The translations under genes were made by a program, and so were the position numbers. DNA of 64,000 nt from Sialis fuliginosa (Eukaryota > Arthropoda > Insecta > Megaloptera > Sialidae). The notes below the pieces were generated by a model. That model searched no databases. It saw only the letters and a program-made list of their open reading frames with translations, and was not told the origin of the DNA. Shown here in pieces: positions 26,050-38,097 of this stretch; position 1 is the first letter of the stretch, and each line of letters opens with the position of its first letter. Where the stretch lies: contig OY540813.1 in assembly GCA_961205875.1 (NCBI GenBank), positions 12,309,001 through 12,373,000 on the forward strand, given 5' to 3'.

Positions 26050-26936
26050 CAGGGTGGCGCAACGAAAACGAAACGGTCGCGTTTTTGGTCAGTTAAAATA
26101 GGATTTTGAAAAAACGCTCGGACACGTCGATTTTGCTTTCAAGGGGGACATCTTTTTCAATAAAATTTTTGCAAGAATCTTTTCAACCCTCTGCGCTATG
26201 AGCACAACCCTTAAAATTTTAAATAGCATGATAGGGTAAGTGATACCTCATTTGAAAGGTTTTTTCATTCTAAACAAGGTGCTTTTTGTTTTTTTCAAAT
26301 CTGTTTAATTTTAGTCATGTTCTTTACATTTTTAATTCCATGAATGCATTTATTTTCTGATTAACAAAAAACATTCAGAACTAAAATTCAAAACAAAGTA
26401 GGCTTATTTTCTTATCAGATAATTCACAAAAATTTACTAACATCCAAAACTTTAATTAATTCAATAAATGTTCAAATTGAGCTCCGCTAGCTTTCATACA
26501 AAAATACAAGTTATGCTCAAAATTATTTCTTACTTGTTGAAACGTTTGGGGAGTTAGTTGGCGACATTCTTCGATAATAAGCCTACTTTGTTTTGAATTT
26601 TAGTTTTGAATGTTTGTTTTGTTGATCAGAACATAAATGCATTCATGGAATTAAAAATGTAAATAACTTGACTAAAATTAAACAGATTTGAAAAAAACAA
26701 AAAGCACCTTGTTTAGAATGAAAAAACCTTTCAAATGAGGTATCACTTACCCTATCATGCTATTTAAAATTTCAAGGGTTGTGCTCATAGCGCAGAGGGT
26801 TGAAAAGATTCTTACAAAAATTTTATTGAAAAAGATGTCCCCCTTGAAAGCAAAATCGACGTGTCCGAGCGTTTTTTCAAAATCCTATTTTAACTGACCA
26901 AAAACGCGACCGTTTCGTTTTCGTTGCGCCACCCTG
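26050..26936. mobile_element. Palindromic 887-bp DNA transposon derivative
   Basis: The ends are CAGGGTGGCGCAACGAAAAC and its inverse. TA lies outside each end (26048-26049 and 26937-26938). Arms of about 357 bp (26050-26408 and 26577-26936) are almost identical in sequence, which suggests a fairly recent fold-back or gene conversion between arms. The loop of about 168 bp holds a transposase remnant. The TA duplication points to Tc1/mariner-like machinery. Confidence 0.85.
26456..26578 (-). pseudogene. Transposase C-terminal remnant in the palindrome loop
   Basis: A minus-strand frame of 40 codons plus TAA reads IIEECRQLTPQTFQQVRNNF and ends GAQFEHLL followed by asparagine. The pattern CRxLTPxxxxxVRxxF..C...G..FEHLL matches the C-terminal end commonly seen in insect mariner/IS630-like transposases, recalled from family knowledge and not searched. 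It ends at a natural stop, so it is probably the true C-terminus of the parent element's enzyme. No catalytic residues are in this piece. Confidence 0.65.
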
Positions 26937-29735
26937 TATATTTTTTTAATTTTAGCATACAATTTTTCCAAACAATACGCATTCATATTTTTATTTAAAT
27001 ATCAACCCACAAGAACTGTATAACTTCATATTGTTTAAAATGGGTTTTTTGTATACCCACGTTTTCCTGCTACAAAAATCAATATACCTATTAGTGTTTC
27101 CAAATAATTCGTACTGATTGTATCTCAAACATGATTTATACATATGATATGTAAATATTATAAAATATACGCATTTTCTTAAATATTCTTTTAAATGTAC
27201 GCTATTTGACAAAATTCAGCTGTAGTAGCTAACTTTTCGGGCTGTTGTCCACGTTGTCGTATTTTTACACTTAGCTACTATGGACAACGGCCACGAAAGC
27301 CTACAGAAGAAAATTCAGCTGCGTCATTTTTATCTAACTGTTAATTCTGGCTTCAGACGATCTGTTAGAAACAATACAAAAAGTGATTATTGTACACACG
27401 TCATTGTCTTACGCAATACAGGTGAAACTCACGCACGCACACACACACATATGTACATAGCGATATTATTACTATTATTTAATATTATAGTATAGTATGT
27501 CGAGCTATAATCGTTGGCAATGTTAAACAAGAGTTCAGCTTGGATCCTATAATTATAAATGACAGATGTATGGCGTACATGAAAATTTGTGAACATTAAT
27601 TTACTTTTTAAGTACGTGTGTCTGCTGTAGCCTCATCTAATTTAGAGAGTTTCTAAAAAACGTGATTAGATTGATTCGTTTCTGAGAAATTGTATCTATT
27701 CTGTTAGTTATATTTTTTACAATTAGTTTAAATTATATGGCAATTTTTCGAAGATTATGTGGTTACTGTTAATGTCTGTTTTTGAAATAAAAAATTTTCC
27801 ATTTTCAGAAATAATATGTTATATGAATTCATCACAGAACATTGTAGATTTCTATTTACTAATGGTTATGATTTAAACGGGCGGTAATAATTATATTACA
27901 GTTTCGGTCAGTATTAAAATAAAAAATAGTAAGTTCAATAACATATTGAGTGATAAAATATGACCAGTAAAAAATGGAAACCAGTGGTAATATATTATGA
28001 AATGGTTGGTTGAATAAATATGTACTTTGGGAAGTAAAATAAATGATTGGGCAGTAACACGTGAGCAGTAACTAAATGGGAATGGGGAACCTGCGATGTG
28101 GGTTGATTGAATATTTATTTTGTAAGCAGTTTTATATTCTGGAAAGGTTTCCCATGCTTGAATTAAAGGTTCAGTATTATGAAATTTAATTAATTTTTGC
28201 TACAGAAACAAAATAAAATAATTTTAAAATTAAATCATTTTCATTTTACACTTAATTTGAAACAATCAAAACAATAAAAAAAATTTGTAATATAAAATAT
28301 TTAATTACGGAAACGTTTGAAAAATAAAATAATTTAATTTTATCTTAAGTTCATTGACACATTACAAACAAGGACAAAATGATACGATATTGGATATTTT
28401 AACATAAGCTTGTTGAAGAATACCTTGTAATAAACACAATACTTTACACCAGAGTATCTATAACTGTACAGTACTTATAAAAAACAAATTACTCAAAATA
28501 ATTACTTTGCAAAAATGAGTCAGTCATTTGCCAATAAGACTTATAATTAACCAACTTGCTAATTCTGATACTAGAGTAATTGATTGATGAAATGTTTTTA
28601 AGAAAATCAAAGAATATAGTTCAATATTTACCCTTGCCAATAAATAAAGCTATAGAACATTTTTGTTAAAAAAATGTAAAAAATCCATCCACCTAATAGT
28701 AGATAGAATAAATATTTTAAAACTATTTTTTTCTTTCATGTTCCGAAAAAATATAAGGTACTGGTACCAGTCTTGGATATGACCCCATATATAACTTCTG
28801 TGAAAATGCATTGATTTGAATTTTTTAAATGTTCGACTCGGCGAGTATTACAGACCTATTGATATACTTTGGCATTGAAAATATGCTATATTTTGTATCT
28901 ATAACAATATAATATCATCTAATTATCGTATAAGAGTTCTCTAGTATTCTCTACTGAATTTTTTATAATAAAAATGTTTCTAAATAAAAAACAATTATGG
29001 AACATTTTTATATTCACTGGTTGCCAAATTAATTACTTTAAAAAATATCTAATTGTTTTATAGTTTTTATATTTATTATTATATAAATATAAATGATGAC
29101 CTTTTAATTAATACCTGTATTTAGATACAATAATTTATATTAATTATGTTGAAAATATTTCAGGCAAATGTATTTTATAATAATCAATACCAGCACTTTT
29201 TTAATAATTCAATTAAATCATAATTGTATATTTAGTACACTTTATAATGTATACAGTACCTAAATTTTATTATAATTATACTTTTTCTTTTGTTCATCAG
29301 TAATATTATAAAGATTATTTAGACTAATTCGTATATAGTTTTTACCAGGCCCCAAACTTGGTATTTTCTAAACTGTAATAAGATATTCTTAAGGATTTTG
29401 TTAAGCAAGTTAGTTCAATGTTATATGTATTAATTTTATAAAATTACATTCGGCAGTTGCCGAACTTACCAGCCTGCTCTTATAATGTAAAAATAAAATA
29501 TATAATGAAAAATGATTCCATGCTGATAATCTTGAATGGTTTGAACATTTGTATATAAAAAATTAATTAAAATATTCAAAAGTCATGTCCAATTCCGTAA
29601 CTTGCAATTGTCTGGATATAAAATGTATCGAACTAAATTGGTTTTATTATAAAAATAGTGTAACTTTAGATCATACATACAAAGACAGTCATTACTGGAA
29701 AAACGGAGAAGCTGTGGTTTCTTAGTCACTAAACT
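26937..29735. other. AT-rich stretch, microsatellite only
   Basis: A short (CA)n tract lies at 27431-27450. At 27231-27303 TTTTCGGG.CTGTTGTCCA and its imperfect inverse form a small inverted repeat. There is no supported exon on either strand. Confidence 0.4.
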
Positions 29736-29764
29736 AAAAATATACACCTTAACCACAACAAAAC

Positions 29765-29817
29765 AATGTCACTCGACACGTGTTTCGACTTCACAAGAGG
29801 TCCTCATCAGAATCCTA
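29765..29817 (-). ncRNA. Hammerhead-ribozyme-like motif, copy A
   Basis: On the minus strand CUGAUGA (29810-29804) is followed by one G and then the hairpin GACCUC-UUGU-GAAGUC (stem II, one C/A mismatch). GAAA (29786-29783), a self-complementary ACACGUGU (stem III) and the GUC cleavage triplet ending at 29775 follow. Stem I is weak here. A palindromic short stem III is typical of hammerheads in Penelope-like retroelements, which act as dimers. The extra G between CUGAUGA and stem II is atypical, so activity is uncertain. AAAATATAC-type inverted repeats flank it (29736-29750 and 29850-29868). No reverse transcriptase is nearby. Confidence 0.5.
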
Positions 29818-29925
29818 ACAGTTCCAGACTGTTAGGCAGACTTAGGTTTAGGTATATTTTTAGTTTAAAGACAGTCATAATTGTCAATTTTATTGAATGG
29901 TTAAAAACACTTTAAACGTCTAGAT

Positions 29926-30396
29926 CAGCGGTTCTTAAAGTAGGGTCCGCGGACCCCTGGATGTCCGCGGAATTATTGCCGGGGTTCCGTGAAACATGTT
30001 TGGCATAAATTAAAGTACTTTTTAATTTCTATTTACCAATGATTAATTACTATCTAACGACCTTCTTTGTTTTTCTGTCAGGGAGGCTGGGGTTATTTTA
30101 GTGTGTAGTTGTAGCTTATTTCTGCAGTTGTAAAAGATAATTTGTGTAGTGCAAAAAATTGAAAAAATGTATAATAAATAAATAAAATAATAAAATGTGT
30201 GGAAAAAAGGTCATTGCAGTAATAATGCAAAAAATGTAAGATATAGAACAAAAAAATAGGTCATTGCAGTTGAAAAGCAAAAATTGTAAGTATGGAGCAA
30301 AAAGTAAGGTTGTAAAATTTTCTTAAAGGAAGAGGTCACTGAAAAATAATTGTTAAAAAAGGGGGTCCCTAGACTACATACGTTTAAGAACCGCTG
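29926..30396. mobile_element. 471-bp non-autonomous hAT element
   Basis: The ends are CAGCGGTTCTTAAA and TTTAAGAACCGCTG, the classic CAG.GGTTCT type of hAT termini. The flanks GTCTAGAT and ATCTAGAT are an 8-bp target duplication with one mismatch. A GGGTCCGCGGACCCC hairpin lies just inside the left end and GGGGTCCCTAGACT inside the right. No transposase frame. Confidence 0.85.
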
Positions 30397-31599
30397 ATCT
30401 AGATTATTAAATTATCTAACTTGGAATATAAATACATTGAAATTTAGGGAAATCTCCGCAACTGTTTGTTTCATTTATGTAATATGTGCATGTACATATG
30501 AAAGAGATAAACACAAGGTCGTAAGTGCGAACTGCCGTAAGTTGATGACTACCTGTATTTCAATTTACTGAAACATACTTGGTGATTCTCATTTACTACA
30601 GTTGTTTTTGACTTTGCGACAATCGCTTAAATATTAATAAATGTTAGAGAACTGGCATTTAAGTTTAATACCCCGTTCAAAGTACTTGCGAGCTAGCAAA
30701 TTTCAATCAATTAAAAAATATACCAATTAATTTAAAACAAAAAATTCATTGTTATGATGTTTTACTATTAAATTAAACAATAGCATTTATGTATGACAAT
30801 AAAATTTTATAAAAAAAAAAAACAACATAATTTGAATATATTGCTTTAGGCAGAAGAGGTTGCCAACCTTAAAGTGAAGTTCAAAACGAAACCGCATTTT
30901 GAAAACCTATAATGTATCTATTCACGTTTGCAACGTCTAAGGACAATGCCTACGCCACCTCAGATCTGATCTCGTGAAACCCGGAATACAAAAGAACAAA
31001 TCAACCCACGAATACAACCGGACCGGCTGAAGGTCAGCCACCTACAACAATTCGCCAATTCTAGAGCAGTGGTACCAACAGCAGCACACGCACCGTGGTG
31101 ATTGTTTCGGTACCGCTGCCTGCATGTAACCCACTTTCACGTAATGCGATATATTATGTGTCGTTATTTTTTTATTGTCAATTGTCATTTGTTCTCTTAT
31201 CTTGTGCATGTAAAATAAGCGACTTTATCATGGGTTTTTGTAGAGGAAATTAGCATTTGCAAAAGTATCGAAACGGTTAGTATGAAACAAAAGAACCAGC
31301 TGTTTTAAAATTAAACATTGGGTTCAATAGATTGATTAAAAACCTTTTAACTGATAACAAAGTTAAATGCCAGTAAAAAGTTGTAGAATAAAAATTTGCA
31401 ATCGGAAATAAAAATAGTTAACAGTACCTATTTATATTCATGTTACAAATATAATTATTTATTTATAAAGTTTGGGGCCCATATTTAAAATTAAACATAT
31501 TAAAATTTTAATGAATAAATACAAAGTACGAAGTTTTATTTAAAATTTACCAATTCATCAAAGCACGAAAAAAGTTCCTTAGCATATATATGGGGTCTA
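30397..31599. other. Stretch with a GC-rich island at about 30900-31140
   Basis: Base composition rises sharply at about 30900-31140 and falls again. On the minus strand an ATG opens MQAAVPKQSPRCVCCCWYHC and runs 27 codons to a TAG, with a GTAGGT donor-like site just before it. This could be a promoter or first exon, but no partner exon is known. The rest is AT-rich with no features. Confidence 0.3.
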
Positions 31600-32025
31600 G
31601 AGTCGCATGCAGAAGTGGTCGACCAGTTTTCATTCAAATTCGCTTATCACAAACTTAGTAAGCTGCTCCCATTTGATTATTGTAATATTAAAATCATTTC
31701 TACATGTATCAAAAAAGACAGATATTTTGAAACTCATTTGCTAGATAAAGAAATACTCTTCGTTTATATTTGTACATATTTGTGCGATTAAATTATTATG
31801 TAATCTATTGAAAATTCTATAAGTAAATTTTGTAGCAATAAATATTTGATACTCCGAAATGGACGTATGTTTGAGTTTTTTTTTCAAAATGATGTAACTA
31901 TATAAGCTCCTCCCTAGAAAAAGATAACCGATGATGTTTGTCTTATTAAAATTTCAAATCTGTTGTAAATGATTCCAACCTTTAGGGTGGCAGATGACTT
32001 CTGAAGCCCATAGTACATCTGTGCG
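31600..32025 (+). repeat. Dispersed repeat (inverted partner at 44703-45180)
   Basis: Blocks shared with the inverse of 44703-45180 include GAAACTCATTTGCTAGATAA, TAATCTATTGAAAATT, AAAAGATAACCGATGATGTT and a GGCAGACGACTTCTGAAGCC-type end. Both copies can be read as DR.FETHLLDKE.LFVY in one frame, which may be a remnant of a coding region, but no intact frame remains. Confidence 0.65.
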
Positions 32026-33254
32026 ATAACCCACCACTATATTATTATTGATATTTATAACGACCTGATTCATTTTGATTTAAATAATTTGTTTAAATAC
32101 CAACCAAAAGGATGACAAAACAAATTAAAACAGTTGATCATTTACCTTAACTTAATCAACTAACAATAAATTACATTTTATAATAAACTCAAGATTTTCT
32201 ATCAAAGAAGCACCACATTACATAATTTCGCCATCAGGAGTGAGGGGCGGAGTAAAATAACCATCCTGACCCCATTTTAAGTCTGCCACTGGTTATATTT
32301 ATTACACATATCAAGTGATCATTTTATCTGTAAGATAAAATAATTATAACAATAAAAAATATATTAACTAATAGAAGTACCATCTCTCTTTTTCCACTTA
32401 CATCTGATTTTCTCTCTGTCTAATAAATTAATGTAATTATATATTTATGTAAGGCAATTTATGTACATATTAGTTTGAGACCAGTTGCAATAAAATTTGC
32501 CAAGAGTTATGTAAAAATTGACCGGTCTTTAAAACGGTTTTTCTAATTAGGTAACCTTGCTGCTGAGAATATGCAAATAAACACAAATGCAGGCAAGTTG
32601 TTTGTTAATTAAGTTTAGAAGAAGACAAGCGTCAAAGTGGTGTTTGTTTAAAACACCATTCATTAACCCTTAATTTAATTGAACAAAGTTTATTTGGCTT
32701 GGGAATTGGATTTTAATAGTAGTAAAGTTTAGTTTTATAACTTATTGTTAGATTTATGATATAAGGTAGTGGCACCAGTCTTGGTCGCTTTAAGAGCAAA
32801 GTATACTGTTTTTTTAGGATTGATGGGATTATTTTTTGTAATTCTCATGAACTCATGTTACTAATTAAATAAGTACCTCTTTATTAAGTCAATTTAATTA
32901 CCAAAGTCTGTATAATAATATATAGTTTATTTTTACTTAAGTAAAGCCAGTAATGGGCATCCTGTAAAATTGTAAATAATGTAAAGCAGATTATAATATA
33001 ATAATAATTAATAAATAGATTACACTAATAATTTGTTTAAATGTCTACCATTTTGACACCCATTGGCCGATTGTCATCAAATTTAGCTGTTTTAAAGTTA
33101 AGTGTATATAGATTATGATTAAGTTATGGCAGTAATCAAATATGAACAACTATTTCTAATTTTTCTATTTGTTGTTAATACATATAACACTTAATTCTTT
33201 TTTGTCCGGTATAATTATAAAGAATTTTCTTGAGTGCAAATGCAAATTAGCTTC
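32026..33254. other. AT-rich, no gene seen
   Basis: No supported exon. A CCACTGG word preceded by GTCTGC near 32283 resembles a hAT-type end, but its partner is not visible. Confidence 0.4.
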
Positions 33255-33479
33255 CAGCTAACGCTATCTGTTAAGTGTCAAATTGTTATGAAATTGCTCG
33301 ATATTTTAAAACACTGGTAATAAATGTATAAAAAAGTAAATGCTATTCGTTTTTTGAGGTTGGTAGCACTTATTAAGTCACTGATTGTACTTATCACGCA
33401 TGAATCAAGGTTATGATATGTACAACATCTGTGAGTGTGTTGTTATTTATATTTAATACCTAACAGATAGCGTTAGCGG
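33255..33479. mobile_element. Small MITE-like inverted repeat
   Basis: GCTAACGCTATCTGTTA (33257-33273) and its exact inverse complement (33461-33477) bound about 190 bp of non-coding AT-rich DNA. Flanks show no clear target duplication. Confidence 0.6.
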
Positions 33480-34104
33480 GTCTTTGTCTTTTATTGTTAT
33501 AAGATTTTTTTTAAATTTTTTTAGATTTTCTAAATTTCTTAATTAATATTTTTGAAATGGGACAGATTCAAATCCGGCTCTGTTTTCTCCGTTTATTTGT
33601 TTTTGTATAAACAAAAAAACAATTGAAAAAATATTGAATGGATGATGTGATTTTTTCATTATTATAATTTTTTATTAATTCCATGTGAAAATAACATAAT
33701 ACGCTATTTTGTTTTGTTCGACGCATGATTAGAAATTATAAACAGTTTTGACCCTTTTGATCTAACACAATAGACCATTTAACAATTTAAATGACCTCTG
33801 CTGATGTGAAAATATTATTTCAAATCATGAATATTTTAACCCTCAATCGACCGAACCGTTTTTATTAAACGTTCTGATAATGGAAGTTATCATTAAAATA
33901 TTATTTATTTAGAAAGTTAAATAAACCTCATGTATGTACATAAATAGAATAATTTATTTATTTTAGTAACATTAAATCAATAATATTAATAATAATAAAA
34001 ACGACAAAGTATGTTCACAAAGGAATGAAGTTGTTTGAAAACCAAAGCGATAAACTTCGTGTTTAATTTTTTAGAATTAGTTTTTTATTTTTATTTTTAT
34101 TTTA

Positions 34105-34345
34105 TTTGACGCTTAATGTCGGCCACATGTCGGCAGGTATTAGACTAGTCCGACAGCTCAATAGTAAAGTTGATATCTGTGCAGGTTAAATATATGTGGG
34201 TGAGTGGTTTTTTGGTTATTTAACAGGGATGAAAGGAGAATTGGGATGTTTCTGATGGGCCGATTATAGCAGGTTTACAAATAGGGGAGGGAGCAGGATC
34301 CAAGGGATGTAAAGGTAGAGGTATTTAGGGATTGGGATAATTATT
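34105..34345 (+). repeat. Dispersed repeat, longer copy (partner at 9085-9250)
   Basis: It shares the TTGACGCTTAATGTCGGC opening, the TTAGACTAGTCCGACAG block and the CAGGATCCAAGGGA..GATTGGGATAA ending with 9085-9250, and keeps a middle segment that copy lacks. It is followed by CAGTCATGTAAAT (34383) and CTATTTAACAGAT..GTACCAAGCT at 34410-34433, which recur at 50757-50835. Confidence 0.65.
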
Positions 34346-35139
34346 TGTTTGTCTTCTAGCCCTCAGTCTGTTTTTTGTAACAGTCATGTAAATGAACCAA
34401 GCATTTGCTATTTAACAGATATGTACCAAGCTGTCAAAACAAACAAACTGGTAACATATATTGAAGAAATCGGGTATAAATGTAGTATCTAATACATGAC
34501 TGATTGTGAGTTAAATTTTTCGGTCGTCTGGTCTACAATTTCTTTGATAATTTATACTTGAAAAGAATTTTTGAACCATTTCAAATTTCTAAAAATAAAT
34601 CAACTTTACTTAAACTTCAATTACTATTACAATTATGCTAAAAATGTTTATGTAGACAATTCATTATAAATACAATAAATTCTTAGTCAGCTTTTTATAA
34701 AACGGTTTGCTAAAATTAATGTCATTATCTTTAGGTCAAAAAAACAAAACAAAACAGAAGTTCTAAATATATTGTGTTATAAATAATTTCAAAAAAAAAT
34801 TTTTATTAGCTACGCATGCACACATAAATTTTAAAATTCTGTCTGTTGTAAATTTTTCTCAATTTTTCATAAACATCACCAGCTTAATTGATTTTAAATT
34901 GAAATGAGATAATAAAAATTGTATGGTCTAAATTGCGAGAGCGCTGCAACTTTCCAGCTTTTGCTTGAACAAAAGTGTCTGTAAATAATTTATTATTGCA
35001 ATCGATTTTGATAATATCCATCCATTTGTTAAGATTAAAAATTCCAAATAGTAGCTAAAGCTACTTTTTGTTGATTTGCTACCGTTGTTGGTTCTTGATT
35101 AATGGAATACTTAAAATAAAATATACATATATTTATATA
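34346..35139. other. AT-rich, fragment of another repeat
   Basis: The block at 34383-34440 matches 50757-50850 (CAGTCATGTAAAT, then GCTATTTAACAGAT and GTACCAAGCT). Otherwise nothing recognised. Confidence 0.4.
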
Positions 35140-35693
35140 CAGTGTGTCCCAGAAGCCCAGAATATATATAACAAGAGTCCTGTTTGATGTAAAATAACAT
35201 ATACCAAAAATTAGATGTTTAATAAGCAAATTGAAAAAATTACCAAGAGTAAAGTACCTTTATTTTTCAAAATTAGAAAAAAATTACTAAAAAAAGTTGT
35301 GTAAAATGTAATTTTGGCACCTCGTACCCAATTTCAGAAATAACTTTATAAAAATTGAAATGAAACAAATTAAATAAATTGCATTTTATTTTGAACGATA
35401 CAATAAAAACCAACAACAAAAAAATATTTACTTAATTTATTGAAAGTGTTAATTTTTTAATACTCTGAACAAACTTTCTTGGTGGATTTTTTTTCATATT
35501 TTGAAAAATATAGGTATTTTGTTCTTGGATATTTTTATAGCTTATAAAACACCCTGTAAAGAACCGAATGGACTGATTATTGGTATACCTTAGTTTTACA
35601 TCAAGCAGGATTCGATTCCCAAATATCATTATAAAATTGAAAAAAAAACATTTTTCATTACACCTCTAGTTACATCTATCCTGGGACACACTG
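35140..35693. mobile_element. 554-bp Tc1/mariner-like MITE
   Basis: The ends are CAGTGTGTCCCAG and CTGGGACACACTG, with TA outside both (35138-35139 and 35694-35695). Inner inverse blocks include CAAACAGGACTCTTG-type sequence on the left and CATCAAGCAGGATTCG on the right. There is no transposase frame. Confidence 0.75.
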
Positions 35694-35770
35694 TATATAA
35701 AAACATTTCGAACCAAATTAATTTTAATTACCTGTACTTGAATCTTTTAATAGAACACTATGTTTTATAT

Positions 35771-36268
35771 CAGCGGTTTTTAACCACACTTTCAAATTAT
35801 ATAAAAAAATCGATACAGTTTTTACACGATGACAAAGACTTAAAATAACACTGAATAAGTATTACTAAAAATTATTTGTTACATCTAGAGTAGGGACACA
35901 TTTTATACCTTAAGATCAATTTGAGTTGATTTAAGACTTATCAGATCGCAGTCTTATAAGGGGAACCCTTGAACCTGTTCTTTCCGATTTTCTTCATATT
36001 GAAATATATTGTAGAGGGGGGTATATACATATATGCAGCATTAAAAAATATTTTTGATCATATCTTTTAAACTATTACCCGTCTACGCCCAGAACTGGGT
36101 AAGGTGTTATCAGCCCCCCCCCCCCCCTCCACAACATTTTTCAATATGAAGAAAATCGGAAAGAACAGGTACAAGAGTTCCTCTTGTTAGAATTATTAAA
36201 CCAAAGAAGTGGGCGGCTCGAGGGGTTTAAAATAATCGTTCGTGAAACATCGGTTAAGAATTACCGAA
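35771..36268. mobile_element. Degraded hAT-like element with a nested palindrome
   Basis: The left end CAGCGGTTTTTAACCACAC matches hAT termini; the right end near 36250-36268 (GGTTAAGAATTACCG) is a poorer inverse. Inside, 35958-36186 is a separate inverted repeat with arms GGGGAACCCTTG and CCTGTTCTTTCCGATTTTCT plus their inverses around a C-rich loop with a run of 14 C at 36114-36127. The outer call is weaker than the inner one. Confidence 0.5.
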
Positions 36269-36879
36269 TCTGGATTTTTTTTGTTTCTGAACGACTCTCG
36301 TATCAGTCAATATTATGAAATATCGGCCCGCATGAGTTGAGACCTAGTTGGTTTGCAAATGCCACACCTGACTGTACCTCCGTTTACTTTATACGATATT
36401 TAAACTTTTTAATATCGATCGCTCTAATTTCCATGCATACATATTACTATGTATGCAGTATCGTTTCACCTTGTTTTAAAAATAGAAAAGATAAGATCTA
36501 TTGTAATTATATACACATCTTGTTTACCTATTCGTTTTTCATTCAAAAATACAGGATTATTATATTGTTAATTCAGGGTTAATATATTGTATATAAATTA
36601 TAAATAACCCAGCTTCACATTTCAAGGATTGTCGAATTAGATAAAAATTATGAATATTATTAATTTATGCTTCTGTAATTACTTATTCTGACATTAAACT
36701 CGTCATTATTGTTAAAAAAAATAATTAGATTACTAATTACTGTTCTTTTGAAAAATTACAAGTTAATATCGTCAATTATATGTTAAAATCTTAACCCAGT
36801 CTGCCTCCTACCCTCGTATCTAGCACTGACCTATTCTATAATTATATTTTAATTAGTTTAAATACTTAGATTTTTTATT
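36269..36879. other. AT-rich, no gene seen
   Basis: An open frame at 36337-36582 shows no domain, splice signal or composition unlike its neighbours and is not taken as a gene. Confidence 0.4.
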
Positions 36880-37560
36880 AGGGTTCTGTAGAAAACTAGG
36901 AACCCTTATAGTTTCGCTCTGTCCGTCCGTCTGTCTATATAAATTTTATACTGATTAAGATAAAATTTGATATACGAACGTAGATTGATAACCCAAAAAC
37001 AGAAATGATAAGACATTTGGGACCCCCTTCCAATAGACTTATCGCATTGAGTGGGATGTCATTGAATAAGTCTCCTAAAATGCAACAAAAAATGTTTTAT
37101 GACCTCTTGATTTTAACTCTTCAGTCACGATATATTTGCGTTCAATGTCGTTATCAGACCGTCCCCTCCTCTATTTTCTAAGTTATCGATATAAAAAAAT
37201 CAAAGTTATAACAAACACTTTCAAAAATATTTTGGAGCCCCTCTCATAGACTGAAAAGTGTACTGACTTTTTTTTCACATACCCCATTGAATTGTGTGTC
37301 TTTAGATAAGTCTCCTAAAATGCAACAAAAAATGCCAAATGACTTTTTGATTTCAAGCCTTCAGACATATATGTATTTACTTTTCAATGTGGTTACCAGG
37401 AAAAAAATCTGAGAAAATTTCAGAATGTAGTTTTTAATTAGTACTTTTCAAAATTATAGTAAAATAGTTTTTGAAACATTTTGAAATAAATCTTTTATAT
37501 AAATCGTAGTGAGAATGACTACGCACTTGACTGTTTTATTAATATTTTAAATTCCAGTTT
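36880..37560 (+). repeat. Dispersed repeat, copy 2 (partner at 6735-7560)
   Basis: It has the same block order as 6735-7560: AACTAGGAACCCTTATA, TTTCGCTCTGTCC, an ATTGAGTGGGATGTC-type block, AAATGCAACAAAAAATG and TCACGATATATTTGCG. The blocks also recur inside it at about 37220-37400, so both copies carry the internal duplication. Confidence 0.7.
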
Positions 37561-38097
37561 AATAAATATATATTTTATTAAAAATGTTAACTCTGTTGAT
37601 AATTAATCGAAAAGAAAAAAACTATGTAGGTATATTTCAAAATACTTCTTATCAATTCGAATAAATCTGAAAGCAAGATTAGTAATTGTTCATGTTTAAA
37701 AACATTATAGACAGATTGCATTGGTAATAAATTGTTGAAATATTAAACAATAAAGTATTTATTCTGAGTGTGGGCTGAAAGACTTCAATTTATAAATACT
37801 CAATTAAGATTTAAATATTATATTTACACAACTTATAAATATTTTAATCGTGTTTTATATAAAAATGAATACATGAATATAAAATGTTGACATCTTTAGT
37901 AAATTTTTCAAAATATTATAATCTGCAATTTTATTGATTTCGTAAAAAAAAGCAAAAGTCAAAATATAATATAAAATATATGCATAATATTAGGACTGGC
38001 GCCTGAATTTCTACCCCCTCACCCTACTGCAACATGTAAATGCCGCAATGGGATTGTATTATTGTTTAAAAAATTATTCGACTTAAAATATCTTAAT
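37561..38097. other. AT-rich, no gene seen
   Basis: A GGACTGGCGCCTGAATTTC word near 37993 resembles a transposon end without a partner. Confidence 0.35.

Noticed and set aside
29700-30000. A Penelope-like retroelement next to the hammerhead motif
   Set aside because: No reverse-transcriptase or GIY-YIG motif could be read in any frame around either copy.
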